Source: CAIWHR01 sp963846855 (lineage in GTDB: Bacteria > Pseudomonadota > Gammaproteobacteria > Burkholderiales > Casimicrobiaceae). Taken from it: a stretch of 64,000 bases of DNA. The DNA is taken from assembly GCA_963846855.1 (NCBI GenBank), contig CAWJXK010000008.1, forward strand, positions 124,001 to 188,000, read 5' to 3'. The notes beneath the pieces are model-generated. The model ran no database searches. It was given only the letters and a program-made list of their open reading frames with translations, and had not been told where the DNA came from. Each line of letters starts with the position of its first letter. Position 1 is the first letter of the stretch. Of the stretch, positions 54,529 to 63,535 are shown one piece after another. Made by a program: the position numbers and the translations under genes.

Positions 54529-55542
54529 ATGGCGATGGACTTTCGCAGCGACACCGTGACGCGCCCCACGCCGGGGATGCGGGCGGCGATGGCGGCGGCG
54601 CCAGTCGGCGACGACGTGTTCGGCGACGACCCGTCCGTCAACGCGCTCGAGGCGGAGGTCGCCACGCTGCTCGGCTTCGAGGCGTCGCTATTCGTGCCGT
54701 CGGGCACGCAGTCGAACCTGATCGGCGTGATGACGCACTGCGCGCGCGGCGACGAGGTGATCCTCGGTCAGGAGGCGCACAACTACCGCTACGAGGCAGG
54801 CGGCGGCGCGGCACTCGGCAGCGTGCAGCCGCAGCCGCTCGACAATGCTGCCGACGGCACGATACCGATCGCCGCGATCGAGGCCGCGATCAAGCCGGAG
54901 GACTCGCATTTCGCGAAGACACGGCTCATCGCGCTCGAGAACACGATCGGCGGCAAGGTTCTGCCGGCGGGTTACGTCGCCACGGTGCGGGCGCTCGCCG
55001 ATCGCCGGCGTCTCTCGCTCCATCTCGACGGCGCGCGCCTCTGGAACGCCGCCGTGAAGCAGGGCGTTGCGCCGCGCGCGCTGGCGGAAGGGTTCGATTC
55101 GGTGTCGGTGTGCCTGTCAAAGGGTCTGGGTGCGCCGGTCGGATCGCTGTTGTGCGGCGGGCGCGACTACGTCAAGGCGGCGCGGCGCTGGCGCAAGATG
55201 CTGGGCGGCGGGATGCGGCAGGCGGGAATCCTCGCGGAAGCCGGACGCTATGCGATAGCGCATCACGTCGCGCGCCTCGCCGAGGACCACGAAAACGCGA
55301 ACGCGCTTGCCGCGGGCCTCGCGCGGCACGCGGCACTCTCTGTCGCGACACCGCAGACCAACATGATCTTCGTCGGCGTCGATCCCGCGGTGGCGGAAGA
55401 TTTCGCCGCGCACCTCGCTGCCGCCGGCGTCCTGATCACCGGGACCGCGAAACAGCGCTGGGTCACGCATCTCGACATCGCGCGCGAGGACGTGACGCGC
55501 GCGATTGCCTGCGTCGATGCGTTCTTTGCTGCAAGGCGGTGA
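54529..55542 (+). CDS. ltaE: low-specificity L-threonine aldolase
   Basis: A 337-residue fold-type I PLP enzyme cleaving L-threonine to glycine and acetaldehyde. DFRSDTVTRPTPGMR is the family start, GDDVFGDDPSVN follows, and the PLP Lys is in SVSVCLSKGLGAPVGSLL. It starts 13 bp after lysS and probably shares its transcript. Confidence 0.95.
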   Translation: MAMDFRSDTVTRPTPGMRAAMAAAPVGDDVFGDDPSVNALEAEVATLLGFEASLFVPSGTQSNLIGVMTHCARGDEVILGQEAHNYRYEAGGGAALGSVQPQPLDNAADGTIPIAAIEAAIKPEDSHFAKTRLIALENTIGGKVLPAGYVATVRALADRRRLSLHLDGARLWNAAVKQGVAPRALAEGFDSVSVCLSKGLGAPVGSLLCGGRDYVKAARRWRKMLGGGMRQAGILAEAGRYAIAHHVARLAEDHENANALAAGLARHAALSVATPQTNMIFVGVDPAVAEDFAAHLAAAGVLITGTAKQRWVTHLDIAREDVTRAIACVDAFFAARR

Positions 55543-55577
55543 CGCGTTCGCGACAGGCGGTCCTTCGGGAGCTTGCG

Positions 55578-55883
55578 ATGACGGATCGTTTCACTTCATT
55601 CGCCGAGTTCTATCCGTTCTACCTCTCGGAGCACTCGAACCGGACCTGTCGCCGCCTGCATTTCGCCGGCACGTCGCTCGTGCTCGGCACTGTCGTCGCG
55701 GCGCTGGCGACGGGCAACGCGTGGTGGCTCGCCGCCGCGCCCGTCGCGGGTTACGGGTTCGCGTGGGTCGGGCATTTCGCGTTCGAGCACAATCGCCCCG
55801 CGACCTTCGTCCATCCGCTCTACAGCCTCATGGGCGACTGGGTGATGTACAAGGACATGCTGACAGGGCGAATCGCCTTCTGA
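55578..55883 (+). CDS. Mpo1-like (DUF962) small membrane protein
   Basis: A 101-residue protein starting MTDRFTSFAEFYPFYLSEHSN with two hydrophobic segments and the FAWVGHFAFEHNRPATFVHP motif, which contains the histidines found in Mpo1 dioxygenases acting on 2-hydroxy fatty acids. Activity here is inferred from family. 35 bp after ltaE. Confidence 0.88.
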   Translation: MTDRFTSFAEFYPFYLSEHSNRTCRRLHFAGTSLVLGTVVAALATGNAWWLAAAPVAGYGFAWVGHFAFEHNRPATFVHPLYSLMGDWVMYKDMLTGRIAF

Positions 55884-55990
55884 TCGCCGCGTCGCCCATC
55901 GGGGGCGCGCATGATCGAGGTCATAGTCGCCCCCCTTGAGAGGCGTAGAATCGGACTCATCTTTGGCGCATATCGCCGAAGGCGCCTGCA

Positions 55991-58234
55991 ATGAACCATC
56001 GCACGATCGACCTCACGCTCACCGGGATGACCTGCGCGGCATGCGCCGCGCGGATCGAGAAGGTGCTGAACCGCGCCGATGGCGTCGAGGCCGCCGTCAA
56101 TTTCGCGACGGAGACGGCGCGTGTGCGCTTCGACCCGGACAAGTCGGACCCCAAGCGCCTGATCGAGGCCGTGCGCAAGGCGGGCTACGATGCCGCGCCG
56201 GCGGTCGATCCGTTCTCGCTGCCCGCGCACGAGGCGCACGCGCAGCAGCGGCTCCGTAACACCGATTTCGTGCGATTCGCGGCCGCGGCGATCCTCACCG
56301 CTCCGTTCGTCGCCCAGATGCTTTTCATGGTGACGGGCGTGCACGAGCTGGAAATGCCTGTGTGGCTGCAATGCGCGCTCGCGACGCCGGTGCAGTTCTG
56401 GTGCGGCGCGCGCTTCTACAAGGGTGCCTGGCATGCATTGCGCGGCGGCGCCGCCAACATGGACGTGCTGGTCGCGCTGGGGACCTCGGCCGCGTTCGCG
56501 TTCAGCATTGCCGTCTGGCTTGTGCCGCTCGCGGGACAGCACGTCTATTTCGAGGCCTCAGCGGTCGTGATCACGCTGGTGCTGCTCGGCAAGTGGCTCG
56601 AGCGGCGCGCCACCGCGCGCACCGCCAACGCGATCCGGCAGCTGCTCAACTTGCAACCGCCCACGGTGTTGCGCGAGCGTGACGGCGAGCTCAAGGAAGT
56701 CTCGCTCGCGCACGTGCACGCGGGCGATGTGTTCGTCGTCAGGGCTGGCGCCAGCGTCCCCGTCGACGGCCGCGTGCTGAACGGCGAATCCTCCGTCAAC
56801 GAGGCGATGCTGACCGGCGAAAGCGAGCCCGTCGCGAAGAGGCCGGGCGCCCCGGTGCTGGCCGGGACGGTCAACGAGCTCTCCCCGTTGCGCTGCGAAG
56901 CGACGGCGGTCGGACAGTCGACGCTGCTCGCGGGCATCGTCCGCCAGGTCGCCGCGGCGCAGGGATCGAAGGCGCCGGTGCAGCGCCTCGCCGACATCGT
57001 TTCCGGACGCTTCGTGCCGGCGGTGCTGGTGATCGCGCTCGTGACGCTCGTCGCCAACGGACTCGTGCTGCACGACTGGGCGGCCGCGCTGATGCGCGCG
57101 ACGGCGGTCCTCGTCATCGCGTGCCCCTGCGCCCTCGGGCTCGCGACGCCGACGGCGCTGATGGTCGGGATCGGCCGCGGCGCGCAGGCGGGCATTCTCG
57201 TCAAGAGCGCGGCGGCGCTGGAGCGCGCCGAAAAGATCGACACGCTGGTCGTCGACAAGACCGGAACGCTGACCGCCGGTGAGCCGAGTATCTCCGCCGT
57301 TCATCCCGGCAAGGGGTTCACCGCGAACGAGGTCCTGCTGCTCGCCTCGTCGCTCGAGCACGGCGCGACGCACCCGCTGGCGCGCGCGATCACCGTGCGG
57401 GCGCAGCTCAACGAGCTCGAGGCGCTGCCGGTGACCCAGATCCGCTCGTATCCCGGACGCGGGTTGACCGGCGTCAACGGCGCGCAAACGATCCGGCTCG
57501 GCTCTCCCGCGTTCCTCGCCGAGGCAGGGGTCCCCATCGACACGGAAGATCTGATCGAAGCGCGCGGCGAGGCCCACACGATCGTCGGCGTTGCCGAGGG
57601 CGGCACGCTGGTGGGCTGGATCACGCTCGCCGATGCGCTGCGGCCGAACGCGGCGGACGCCGTCGCGGCACTGCGCGAGTCCGGCGTCGCCGTGATGATG
57701 TTGACCGGCGATCATTCCGCACCCGCGGCCGCCGTCGCGAAGACGGTCGGCATCGACCGCTGGCATGCCGAGCAGCGGCCGGAGGACAAGCGCGCGACGA
57801 TCGTGGCGCTGCAGCGCGAGGGCCACGTTGTCGGCATGCTGGGCGACGGCGTCAACGACGCGCCGGCGCTGGCGCAGGCGGACGTCTCGTTCGCGATGGG
57901 AGCAGGCGCCGGCAGCGCGCTGGCGGCCGCCGACCTCACGCTGTTGCGCAACGACCTCGCCGGAGTTGCCGCGGCCATCGAACTCTCTCGCGCGACGCTG
58001 AGGAAGATCCGGCAGAACCTTTTCTTCGCTTTTGTCTACAATGCGCTGGGAATTCCGCTCGCGGCGTTCGGACTGCTCTCGCCGGTGATCGCCGGGGCGG
58101 CAATGGCGGCAAGCTCGGTCTCGGTCGTCGGCAATGCGCTGCTGCTGCGCCGCTGGCGTGCGCGGCGATCGGACTCGACAGCGAAACAGGCGGCTGGCGT
58201 TTCCGGACAGCGCGTGTCGCTGCCCGCGGCTTAG
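55991..58234 (+). CDS. copA: copper-exporting P1B-type ATPase
   Basis: A 747-residue P-type ATPase with one N-terminal HMA domain (LTGMTCAACAARIEKVL). The transport CPC motif is VIACPCALGLATP, the phosphorylation site DKTGTLT and hinge GDGVNDAPALAQADVSFAMG. About eight transmembrane helices. The CPC core and the copZ gene next door indicate Cu(I) export. A TAGAAT -10-like box precedes it (55947-55952), but I found no convincing CueR dyad. Confidence 0.95.
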   Translation: MNHRTIDLTLTGMTCAACAARIEKVLNRADGVEAAVNFATETARVRFDPDKSDPKRLIEAVRKAGYDAAPAVDPFSLPAHEAHAQQRLRNTDFVRFAAAAILTAPFVAQMLFMVTGVHELEMPVWLQCALATPVQFWCGARFYKGAWHALRGGAANMDVLVALGTSAAFAFSIAVWLVPLAGQHVYFEASAVVITLVLLGKWLERRATARTANAIRQLLNLQPPTVLRERDGELKEVSLAHVHAGDVFVVRAGASVPVDGRVLNGESSVNEAMLTGESEPVAKRPGAPVLAGTVNELSPLRCEATAVGQSTLLAGIVRQVAAAQGSKAPVQRLADIVSGRFVPAVLVIALVTLVANGLVLHDWAAALMRATAVLVIACPCALGLATPTALMVGIGRGAQAGILVKSAAALERAEKIDTLVVDKTGTLTAGEPSISAVHPGKGFTANEVLLLASSLEHGATHPLARAITVRAQLNELEALPVTQIRSYPGRGLTGVNGAQTIRLGSPAFLAEAGVPIDTEDLIEARGEAHTIVGVAEGGTLVGWITLADALRPNAADAVAALRESGVAVMMLTGDHSAPAAAVAKTVGIDRWHAEQRPEDKRATIVALQREGHVVGMLGDGVNDAPALAQADVSFAMGAGAGSALAAADLTLLRNDLAGVAAAIELSRATLRKIRQNLFFAFVYNALGIPLAAFGLLSPVIAGAAMAASSVSVVGNALLLRRWRARRSDSTAKQAAGVSGQRVSLPAA

Positions 58235-58260
58235 GGCCTAATCCGGACGAGGAGCCCGAC

Positions 58261-58479
58261 ATGGCTTACGTAAAGAAGGAATTCGTCGTCGACGGCATGC
58301 ATTGCGACGGCTGCGTCCGCAGCGTGACCCGTGCCGTGACGCAGATGCCCGGCGTGAAAGAGATCGCCGTTTCTCTCGCCGACAAGCGCGCCACGGTGAG
58401 CTACGACGGCGCTGCCGTGAATCCGGCCGAGATCGTCGCCGCGATCAACGGCGTGGGATTTCTCGCCCGGGCCAAGTAG
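58261..58479 (+). CDS. copZ: copper chaperone, HMA domain
   Basis: A 72-residue ferredoxin-like HMA protein with the Cu(I) site GMHCDGC. It delivers copper to CopA. Starts 26 bp after copA with GAGGAG upstream. tRNA-Pro follows. Confidence 0.92.
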   Translation: MAYVKKEFVVDGMHCDGCVRSVTRAVTQMPGVKEIAVSLADKRATVSYDGAAVNPAEIVAAINGVGFLARAK

Positions 58480-58532
58480 CATGCGGCGCGCGGCTTGTTG
58501 GCGCGCGCCACAGCGGGGATAATCGCCTCCTT

Positions 58533-58609
58533 CGGGGTGTAGCGCAGCCTGGTAGCGCGCTTGCTTTGGGAGCAAGATGTCGGAGGTTCAAATCCTCTCA
58601 CCCCGACCA
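58533..58609 (+). tRNA. tRNA-Pro (anticodon UGG)
   Basis: 77 nt starting CGGGGTGTAGCGCAGC and ending CACCCCGACCA with CCA encoded. Acceptor arms CGGGGTG / CACCCCG pair, the anticodon stem is CTTGC / GCAAG with loop TTTGGGA giving TGG at 58567-58569, and the T-arm has GGTTCAAATCC. Reads all or most proline codons. Confidence 0.97.
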
Positions 58610-58972
58610 GAATTCTGCCATGGATTGGTCACGTGCAACGCGTGACCGGACGCTGGGCGAAAGCGATTCCGTAGTTCCGTCGATGGGTCTTTCGCGTGCC
58701 GGGCCGAAAATCGCTTCGCCCCGACCCTGCGTCGACGCGCAATAAGGGCCGAACTTTCGACCCGGGCCCCAATCGAAACATCTCCATCATGAGAAAGCGC
58801 GCATGCGCACCATTGCGGGCGTGCTTTCCGAGGCGTCGACGGCTTCTAGCGGATTCTTTCTGCGACGTGGGGAAGGTGTGGGCTCGCGCCGGGCTTCCGA
58901 AGACGGACCTTGGCAATCGGAATGCACGGCAAGAAGCGCATTTGTTACAAACCTGCACGCCCGGAGCTTGAC
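58610..58972 (+). other. 363-bp intergenic region after tRNA-Pro
   Basis: It has a 7-bp hairpin GGTCACG / CGTGACC at 58627-58647 without a T-run and no gene I can support. No copy of the tRNA 3' end was seen here, so no attachment site is claimed. Confidence 0.5.
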
Positions 58973-60136
58973 ATGCAAAGATCGAATGCGGACGCGGAAT
59001 TGCTCATCGTCGGTGCGGGGCCAACCGGACTGGCACTGGCCGCCGAGCTCAAGCGCGTGGGGGTGTCGGCGCTGATTGCGGACCGGCTGCCGGCCGGCAC
59101 CAATACGTCGAGGGCGTGCGTCATTCACGCGCGCACGCTCGAGATGCTGGAGCCTCTAGGTGTGTCCGCGCAGTTGGTGGCGGGTGGGGTGAAGGTTCCG
59201 ATATTCCGGATTCGCGATCGCGACCGGACGCTTATAACCATCGATTTTGCAGGAATCGCCAGCGCTTATCCGTACACGCTGATGTATCCGCAGCACCGCA
59301 CTGAGCATGCGCTCCTTGCAAGGCTCGAGCAGCTGGGCGTAGACGTGGAACGACCGTCGGAATTCGTTGGATACGCGACGGATGGCGTGAACATCGTCGC
59401 CAAATTCGTCGCCAATGGGAATTTCCGGAGCGTCGGATGCCGGTGGCTCGTTGGATGCGATGGAATGCACAGCAAGGTGCGGGAGCTGGCGGGTATTCCG
59501 TTCGAGGGGGCTGCCTATGAGCAAGGCTTCGTTCTGGCGGACGTTCGCATGGACTGGCCGTTGCGTCGCGACGAGGTGACGCTCTTTTACTCGCCGGAGG
59601 GTCTGGCTGTCGTAGCGCCGTTGCCGGAGGACCACTTCCGCATCGTCGCGACGGACGACGCCGCACCGGAACATCCGTCCCTCGACTACGTCCAGGCGCT
59701 GCTCGATTCCCGAGGTCCGACGGTCGAGCGCGGCCGCATTCGCGATCTGGCGTGGAGCTCGCGCTTCCGGATCCACCATCGGGTGGCGAGGACGCCCCGA
59801 AAAGGCCGCGTTCTATTGTGCGGCGACGCGGCGCATGTTCACAGTCCGGCGGGCGGGCAGGGCATGAACACGGGGATTCAGGATGCCATTTCCCTTGCGC
59901 GCGTCTTGTCCGACACGGTGCGCGACGGCGACGAGAGCCGTCTCGACGATTGGGCGGCGGCCCGCCATCAAGTTGCGGCGGATGTGGTTTCGTTCACAGA
60001 TCGCATCACCAGGATGGCGACCTTGAAGTCGCCGATCGGACAATCGCTGCGCAACGCGGTCCTCGCTTTCGCGGGCCACGTGCCGCCCGTCCGAGCCGCG
60101 ATCGCGCGCAGTCTCGCCGAGCTCGATGTCCGTTGA
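58973..60136 (+). CDS. FAD-dependent monooxygenase (PheA/TfdB-like)
   Basis: A 387-residue class A flavin hydroxylase. FAD motif LIVGAGPTGLALAAELKR, the DG motif in LVGCDGMHSKVRELAG and the GDAAHVHSPAGGQGMNTGIQDA segment are present. It is shorter than TfdB-type enzymes because the C-terminal thioredoxin-like domain is missing. The substrate is unknown, aromatic or polyketide-like. ATG at 58973 with GGAG upstream. The next gene is a carboxymuconolactone-decarboxylase-like protein on the same strand. Confidence 0.9.
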   Translation: MQRSNADAELLIVGAGPTGLALAAELKRVGVSALIADRLPAGTNTSRACVIHARTLEMLEPLGVSAQLVAGGVKVPIFRIRDRDRTLITIDFAGIASAYPYTLMYPQHRTEHALLARLEQLGVDVERPSEFVGYATDGVNIVAKFVANGNFRSVGCRWLVGCDGMHSKVRELAGIPFEGAAYEQGFVLADVRMDWPLRRDEVTLFYSPEGLAVVAPLPEDHFRIVATDDAAPEHPSLDYVQALLDSRGPTVERGRIRDLAWSSRFRIHHRVARTPRKGRVLLCGDAAHVHSPAGGQGMNTGIQDAISLARVLSDTVRDGDESRLDDWAAARHQVAADVVSFTDRITRMATLKSPIGQSLRNAVLAFAGHVPPVRAAIARSLAELDVR

Positions 60137-60218
60137 TTGGCGACTGCGCAGACGCCCGAGGCAGCGGGAGAGTCGCCCCGCACGAGGGCTCCCTGACACT
60201 TTTGAAAGGAATACGCGT

Positions 60219-60704
60219 ATGCAATCCCGACTGGACTACGCCAAGGTTTCACCCGGTGGACTGAAGCCGATGCTCGACATCGAGGCCTATCTCGCAAAAT
60301 GCGACATCGAGCGTCCGCTGCTCCACCTCGTCAGGATGCGCGCCTCGCAGATCAACGGTTGCGCCTACTGCCTCGACATGCATTCGAAGGATGCGCGTGC
60401 CGAAGGCGAGACCGAGCAACGACTGTACGCACTGGATGCGTGGCGCGAGACGCCGTTCTATTCCGCCCGCGAGCGCGCCGCATTGGCCTGGACCGAGGCG
60501 CTGACGCTGATCGCCCGCACCCACGCACCGGATGATGTGTACGAGGAGGCGCGCGCCCAATTCACCGATCAGGCGCTGGCGGATCTCACGCTCGCGATCG
60601 TCGCGATCAACGGCTGGAATCGGATCGCGACGGGTTTCCGGGCCGAGGCGGGCACTTACCGGCCGCCGGTGCGCACGCATCTCAGGAAGGTCGGCGAACA
60701 CTGA
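60219..60704 (+). CDS. carboxymuconolactone decarboxylase / AhpD-like protein
   Basis: A 161-residue protein with the AhpD-type redox motif NGCAYCLDMHSKDARAEGE (CxxC plus His). Such proteins reduce peroxides or are alkylhydroperoxidase-like with carrier function; decarboxylase activity is not implied. ATG at 60219 with GAAAGGA upstream, 82 bp after the monooxygenase. Confidence 0.92.
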   Translation: MQSRLDYAKVSPGGLKPMLDIEAYLAKCDIERPLLHLVRMRASQINGCAYCLDMHSKDARAEGETEQRLYALDAWRETPFYSARERAALAWTEALTLIARTHAPDDVYEEARAQFTDQALADLTLAIVAINGWNRIATGFRAEAGTYRPPVRTHLRKVGEH

Positions 60705-60839
60705 TCCGTTCGGCCGAAACCTTCAGGCCGCGGAGAGAGGAACGACATGGGTCCGGTTCAGGAAGCAATCACGGGGACGTAAGCCAAGTCAGCGCGTGGG
60801 GCGCGCGTCGGGGAATCGGGAAGTCGCTAGAATGTCTCG

Positions 60840-61832
60840 ATGCGCATCTGTCTGCTGACCAACCAGGACCTGCTCGCCGATCCCTTTCCCGCTGACGACT
60901 GGCCCTGCGATCCGCGGCCGTTCTATCCCGACGCCGAATGGCATGTGGAATACCTCAGGGCGAAGACCTCGGTCGAGCAGGTCACGCGGCAAATCGAGCA
61001 GGGATTCGACGTCTACTTCAATCTCTGCGACGGCGCCGCCGACGAGCGCTCACCGGGCATCGAGGTCGTGCGGACGCTGGAAGCGCACGGCGTCGCCTTC
61101 ACCGGCGCCACCTCGGAATACTACGAGCCGTCGCGGGAGGCGATGAAGCGCGCCTGCGCCGCCGAGGGCATCACCACGCCCGCCTACGTTCTCGCCCGCT
61201 ACGCCGACGATGTCGAGCGCGCGGCGCTGTCGCTTCGCTTCCCGCTGTTCGTGAAGCATCACAGCAGCTATTCCAGCGTCGATCTCTCCCGGCGCTCGCG
61301 CGTCGCGTCGCCGGCGGGACTCCGCCAGCAGGCGCGCAAGATCATGCGCCGCCATGGCGCGGCGCTGATCGAGGAATTCATCGCAGGGACCGAATGCACG
61401 GTGCTGGTGGCGGAAAATCCGGACGACCCGGCGCGGCCCCGCACCTACACGCCCATCCAATACCGATTTCCCGAAGGCGAGACCTTCAAGCACGCGAATC
61501 TGAAGTGGGTCGAATACAGCAAGCTGTCGGCGTTTCCCGTCGCCGATCCGCTCCTCGAGGCGAGGCTCCGCGACGTTTCCGCCCGTTTCTTCGTGGCGCT
61601 CCGGGGCGCGAGCTTCGGCCGCTGCGATCTTCGGGTCGATCGAGACGGCACGCCGTTCATGCTTGAGATCAATCCGAACTGCGGTGTCTATTACCCCGCC
61701 ACCGATCCCGGCAGCGCCGACTTCTGTCTTGCGCACGATCCGGACGGTCACGCGGGGTTCACCCGGCAGCTGATCCGCGCCGCGCTGCATCGGCATCGGA
61801 CCGTGCACGCGAATCGCGCTGCGTTCGCGTGA
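60840..61832 (+). CDS. ATP-grasp ligase related to D-Ala-D-Ala ligase
   Basis: A 330-residue stand-alone ATP-grasp protein. The N-terminus MRICLLTNQDLLADPFPADDWPCDPRPF differs from Ddl, but the ATP-grasp core is clear: FPLFVKHHSSYSSVDLS, ALIEEFIAGTECTVLVAENP and LEINPNCGVYYPATDPGS, the last carrying the Mg-binding E-x-N. It is not the peptidoglycan ligase in context (no mur genes here) and the substrate is unknown. No operon partner; 135 bp before it contain no terminator. Confidence 0.8.
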   Translation: MRICLLTNQDLLADPFPADDWPCDPRPFYPDAEWHVEYLRAKTSVEQVTRQIEQGFDVYFNLCDGAADERSPGIEVVRTLEAHGVAFTGATSEYYEPSREAMKRACAAEGITTPAYVLARYADDVERAALSLRFPLFVKHHSSYSSVDLSRRSRVASPAGLRQQARKIMRRHGAALIEEFIAGTECTVLVAENPDDPARPRTYTPIQYRFPEGETFKHANLKWVEYSKLSAFPVADPLLEARLRDVSARFFVALRGASFGRCDLRVDRDGTPFMLEINPNCGVYYPATDPGSADFCLAHDPDGHAGFTRQLIRAALHRHRTVHANRAAFA

Positions 61833-61984
61833 TCCGGCGGCGCGGCGGGTTTGCAGCCTCCGCAAGACTCGTCGGATATGACTCGGATTGCGGCTGCCGC
61901 GCCGACGTTATTACTTCGTCGCGCGGTCATGCTGAAAAGGCTGTTAGAACACTTCTGCGACGAAAAAGTTTTTTCGGCGATCCA

Positions 61985-62013
61985 TTGCACAATCGATGCG
62001 CTGGGCGAATAAT
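61985..62013 (+). promoter_or_regulatory. sigma-70-like promoter of the second bactofilin
   Basis: TTGCAC (61985-61990), 17-bp spacer, AATAAT (62008-62013), 37 bp before the ATG at 62051. Confidence 0.5.
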
Positions 62014-62050
62014 GACCTTGTCATATCTCGCGCTGTCCGCAGGAGACGCC

Positions 62051-62668
62051 ATGCTGAACCTCCGCCGCAACGATCGCCTCGCCGATGCGAGGCTTCCGCT
62101 CAAGCCCGCCATCTATGATCCGCCCGGAAGTCTGGCACGGTCTGTGCCGGGCGCCGCGAATGCGGCGCCTCGCGAGAATCCGGCGTCAGCCGGTAATGCA
62201 GCGCCGGGCGACGTGCCGAACCTGACTGACGCCGTCGAGTCGGCTTCTACGACGGACTCTGCGGGTAGCAAGCTCCACATCGGTGTCAACATCAAGCTGA
62301 AGGGCGTGGAAATTTCCGATTGCGATGTGATGGTGATCGAGGGGCACGTCGAGGCGACCGTGCACAGCCACATGATGGAGATCGCCAAGCCCGGGACGCT
62401 GTCGGGGACGGCGATGATCGACGTCGCCGAGATTCACGGCGAATTCTCGGGCGATCTCACCGCCCGGACGCGCCTGGTGGTTCACGGCACCGGCCGCGTA
62501 TCCGGCACCATCCGCTACGGCAAGCTCATCGTCGCCGAGGGCGGCGAGCTCAACGGCGACGTCAGGCGGCTCGATGCGACGGATGCGGCGGCGCTGCCGG
62601 CGCGCAATGCGACGGCAACCGGTGCGCCCTTTGCGTTCGGCGCGTCCGACGACCGGGCACCAAGCTAA
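62051..62668 (+). CDS. bactofilin-type protein with long N-terminal extension
   Basis: A 205-residue protein. Residues 1-75 are low-complexity Pro/Ala-rich; the beta-helix region follows (GVNIKLKGVEISDCDVMVIEGHVEATVHSHMMEIAKPGTLSG, GEFSGDLTARTRLVVHGTGRVSGTIRYGKLIVAEGGELNGDV). Size and extension differ from the bactofilin at 26158, so they may play separate roles. ATG at 62051 with AGGAG 5 bp upstream. Confidence 0.88.
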   Translation: MLNLRRNDRLADARLPLKPAIYDPPGSLARSVPGAANAAPRENPASAGNAAPGDVPNLTDAVESASTTDSAGSKLHIGVNIKLKGVEISDCDVMVIEGHVEATVHSHMMEIAKPGTLSGTAMIDVAEIHGEFSGDLTARTRLVVHGTGRVSGTIRYGKLIVAEGGELNGDVRRLDATDAAALPARNATATGAPFAFGASDDRAPS

Positions 62669-62796
62669 GGTCAGCCAGGTCGCTCCACGCCAGGCGCGAT
62701 CCCGTCGTCACGCGCCCGCGCGCGGCGCGTCGAGTCCAATCCACAGCTGCTGCCAGCAGCCTCTTAACGCCGCCGGACATAAGCGCCGCGCGCCGC

Positions 62797-63357
62797 CTAC
62801 TGCATGGGCGCGATCTTGCTTGCCGTCATGTCGAGGTCCGCGCGCAAACGCCTGAGCATATCCGAGCTTGTCGTCGGCGAACCCTGACCGTGATAGACGA
62901 AGTAGTCGGCGACCACCTCCGGCGCGATCCGGCCGAGTATCCACGTGCCGGCGTCGAGCAGCGGCGTGAGCGCCGCATACTCGCCATAACTCGCGGCGAT
63001 ATAGCGGAACTGATCGTCGCGATGATGCGGCGCGATGTACTGGATCGCGCGCACGACCTCGACCGGCGGCGCCGGCAGATCGCGCGCCAGCGCCTCCTGC
63101 AGCGCGTCGAGCAACGAATGTCCGATGCGCGAGCTCAGCTCCTGCGGCGTCACGCCACGCGTGCGCAGGAAGGATTTCAGCGCGAACTCAATGCCTTGCG
63201 CGGCGAGATGGTAGAGGGCCTGCGATTCGTTGAGGGAGACGAGATTCGTCTCGCACAGCGCTTGCGCCGCCTTCAGGTAATCGTGGCTGTATCGCCACAG
63301 TGCCAGGGCGGCCGTTCGCCTCGACTCGCCCTCGACGTGGGTCTCTTGCATGAACAT
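62797..63357 (-). CDS. helical HEPN-like hypothetical protein
   Basis: A 186-residue all-helical protein; SHDYLKAAQALCETNLVSLNESQALYHLAAQGIEFALKSFLRTRGV resembles the HEPN helix pair of nucleotide- or RNA-binding proteins and is followed by GHSLLDALQEAL. No catalytic Rx4-6H motif is certain and no nucleotidyltransferase partner is adjacent. The ATG at 63357 is chosen; a second at 63351 is possible. Function not assigned. Confidence 0.65.
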   Translation of the reverse strand: MFMQETHVEGESRRTAALALWRYSHDYLKAAQALCETNLVSLNESQALYHLAAQGIEFALKSFLRTRGVTPQELSSRIGHSLLDALQEALARDLPAPPVEVVRAIQYIAPHHRDDQFRYIAASYGEYAALTPLLDAGTWILGRIAPEVVADYFVYHGQGSPTTSSDMLRRLRADLDMTASKIAPMQ

Positions 63358-63535
63358 TCCGTCTGTTTTGGCCGATCAAACGTCGCCAATCGGCGACGTG
63401 GGATGCCTGACGCGGCATCCTCAGGTCAATAGGTCAGCGATCCCGGGCTGGAGTTCCCCGCGCGGAGCGGCTTTGTTCGGAAGGATCCGGAGGGGGTGCC
63501 CCGAGCAAACACCCTGACACCGACGCCAAATTCGG

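Noticed and set aside
55920..55990. CueR operator upstream of copA
   Set aside because: A -10-like TAGAAT is present but the expected dyad and -35 spacing are not.
58627..58647. Hairpin after tRNA-Pro as a terminator
   Set aside because: No run of T follows the stem on either strand.
58533..58972. tRNA-Pro as an integration site for a genomic island
   Set aside because: No duplicated tRNA 3' end and no integrase in the window.
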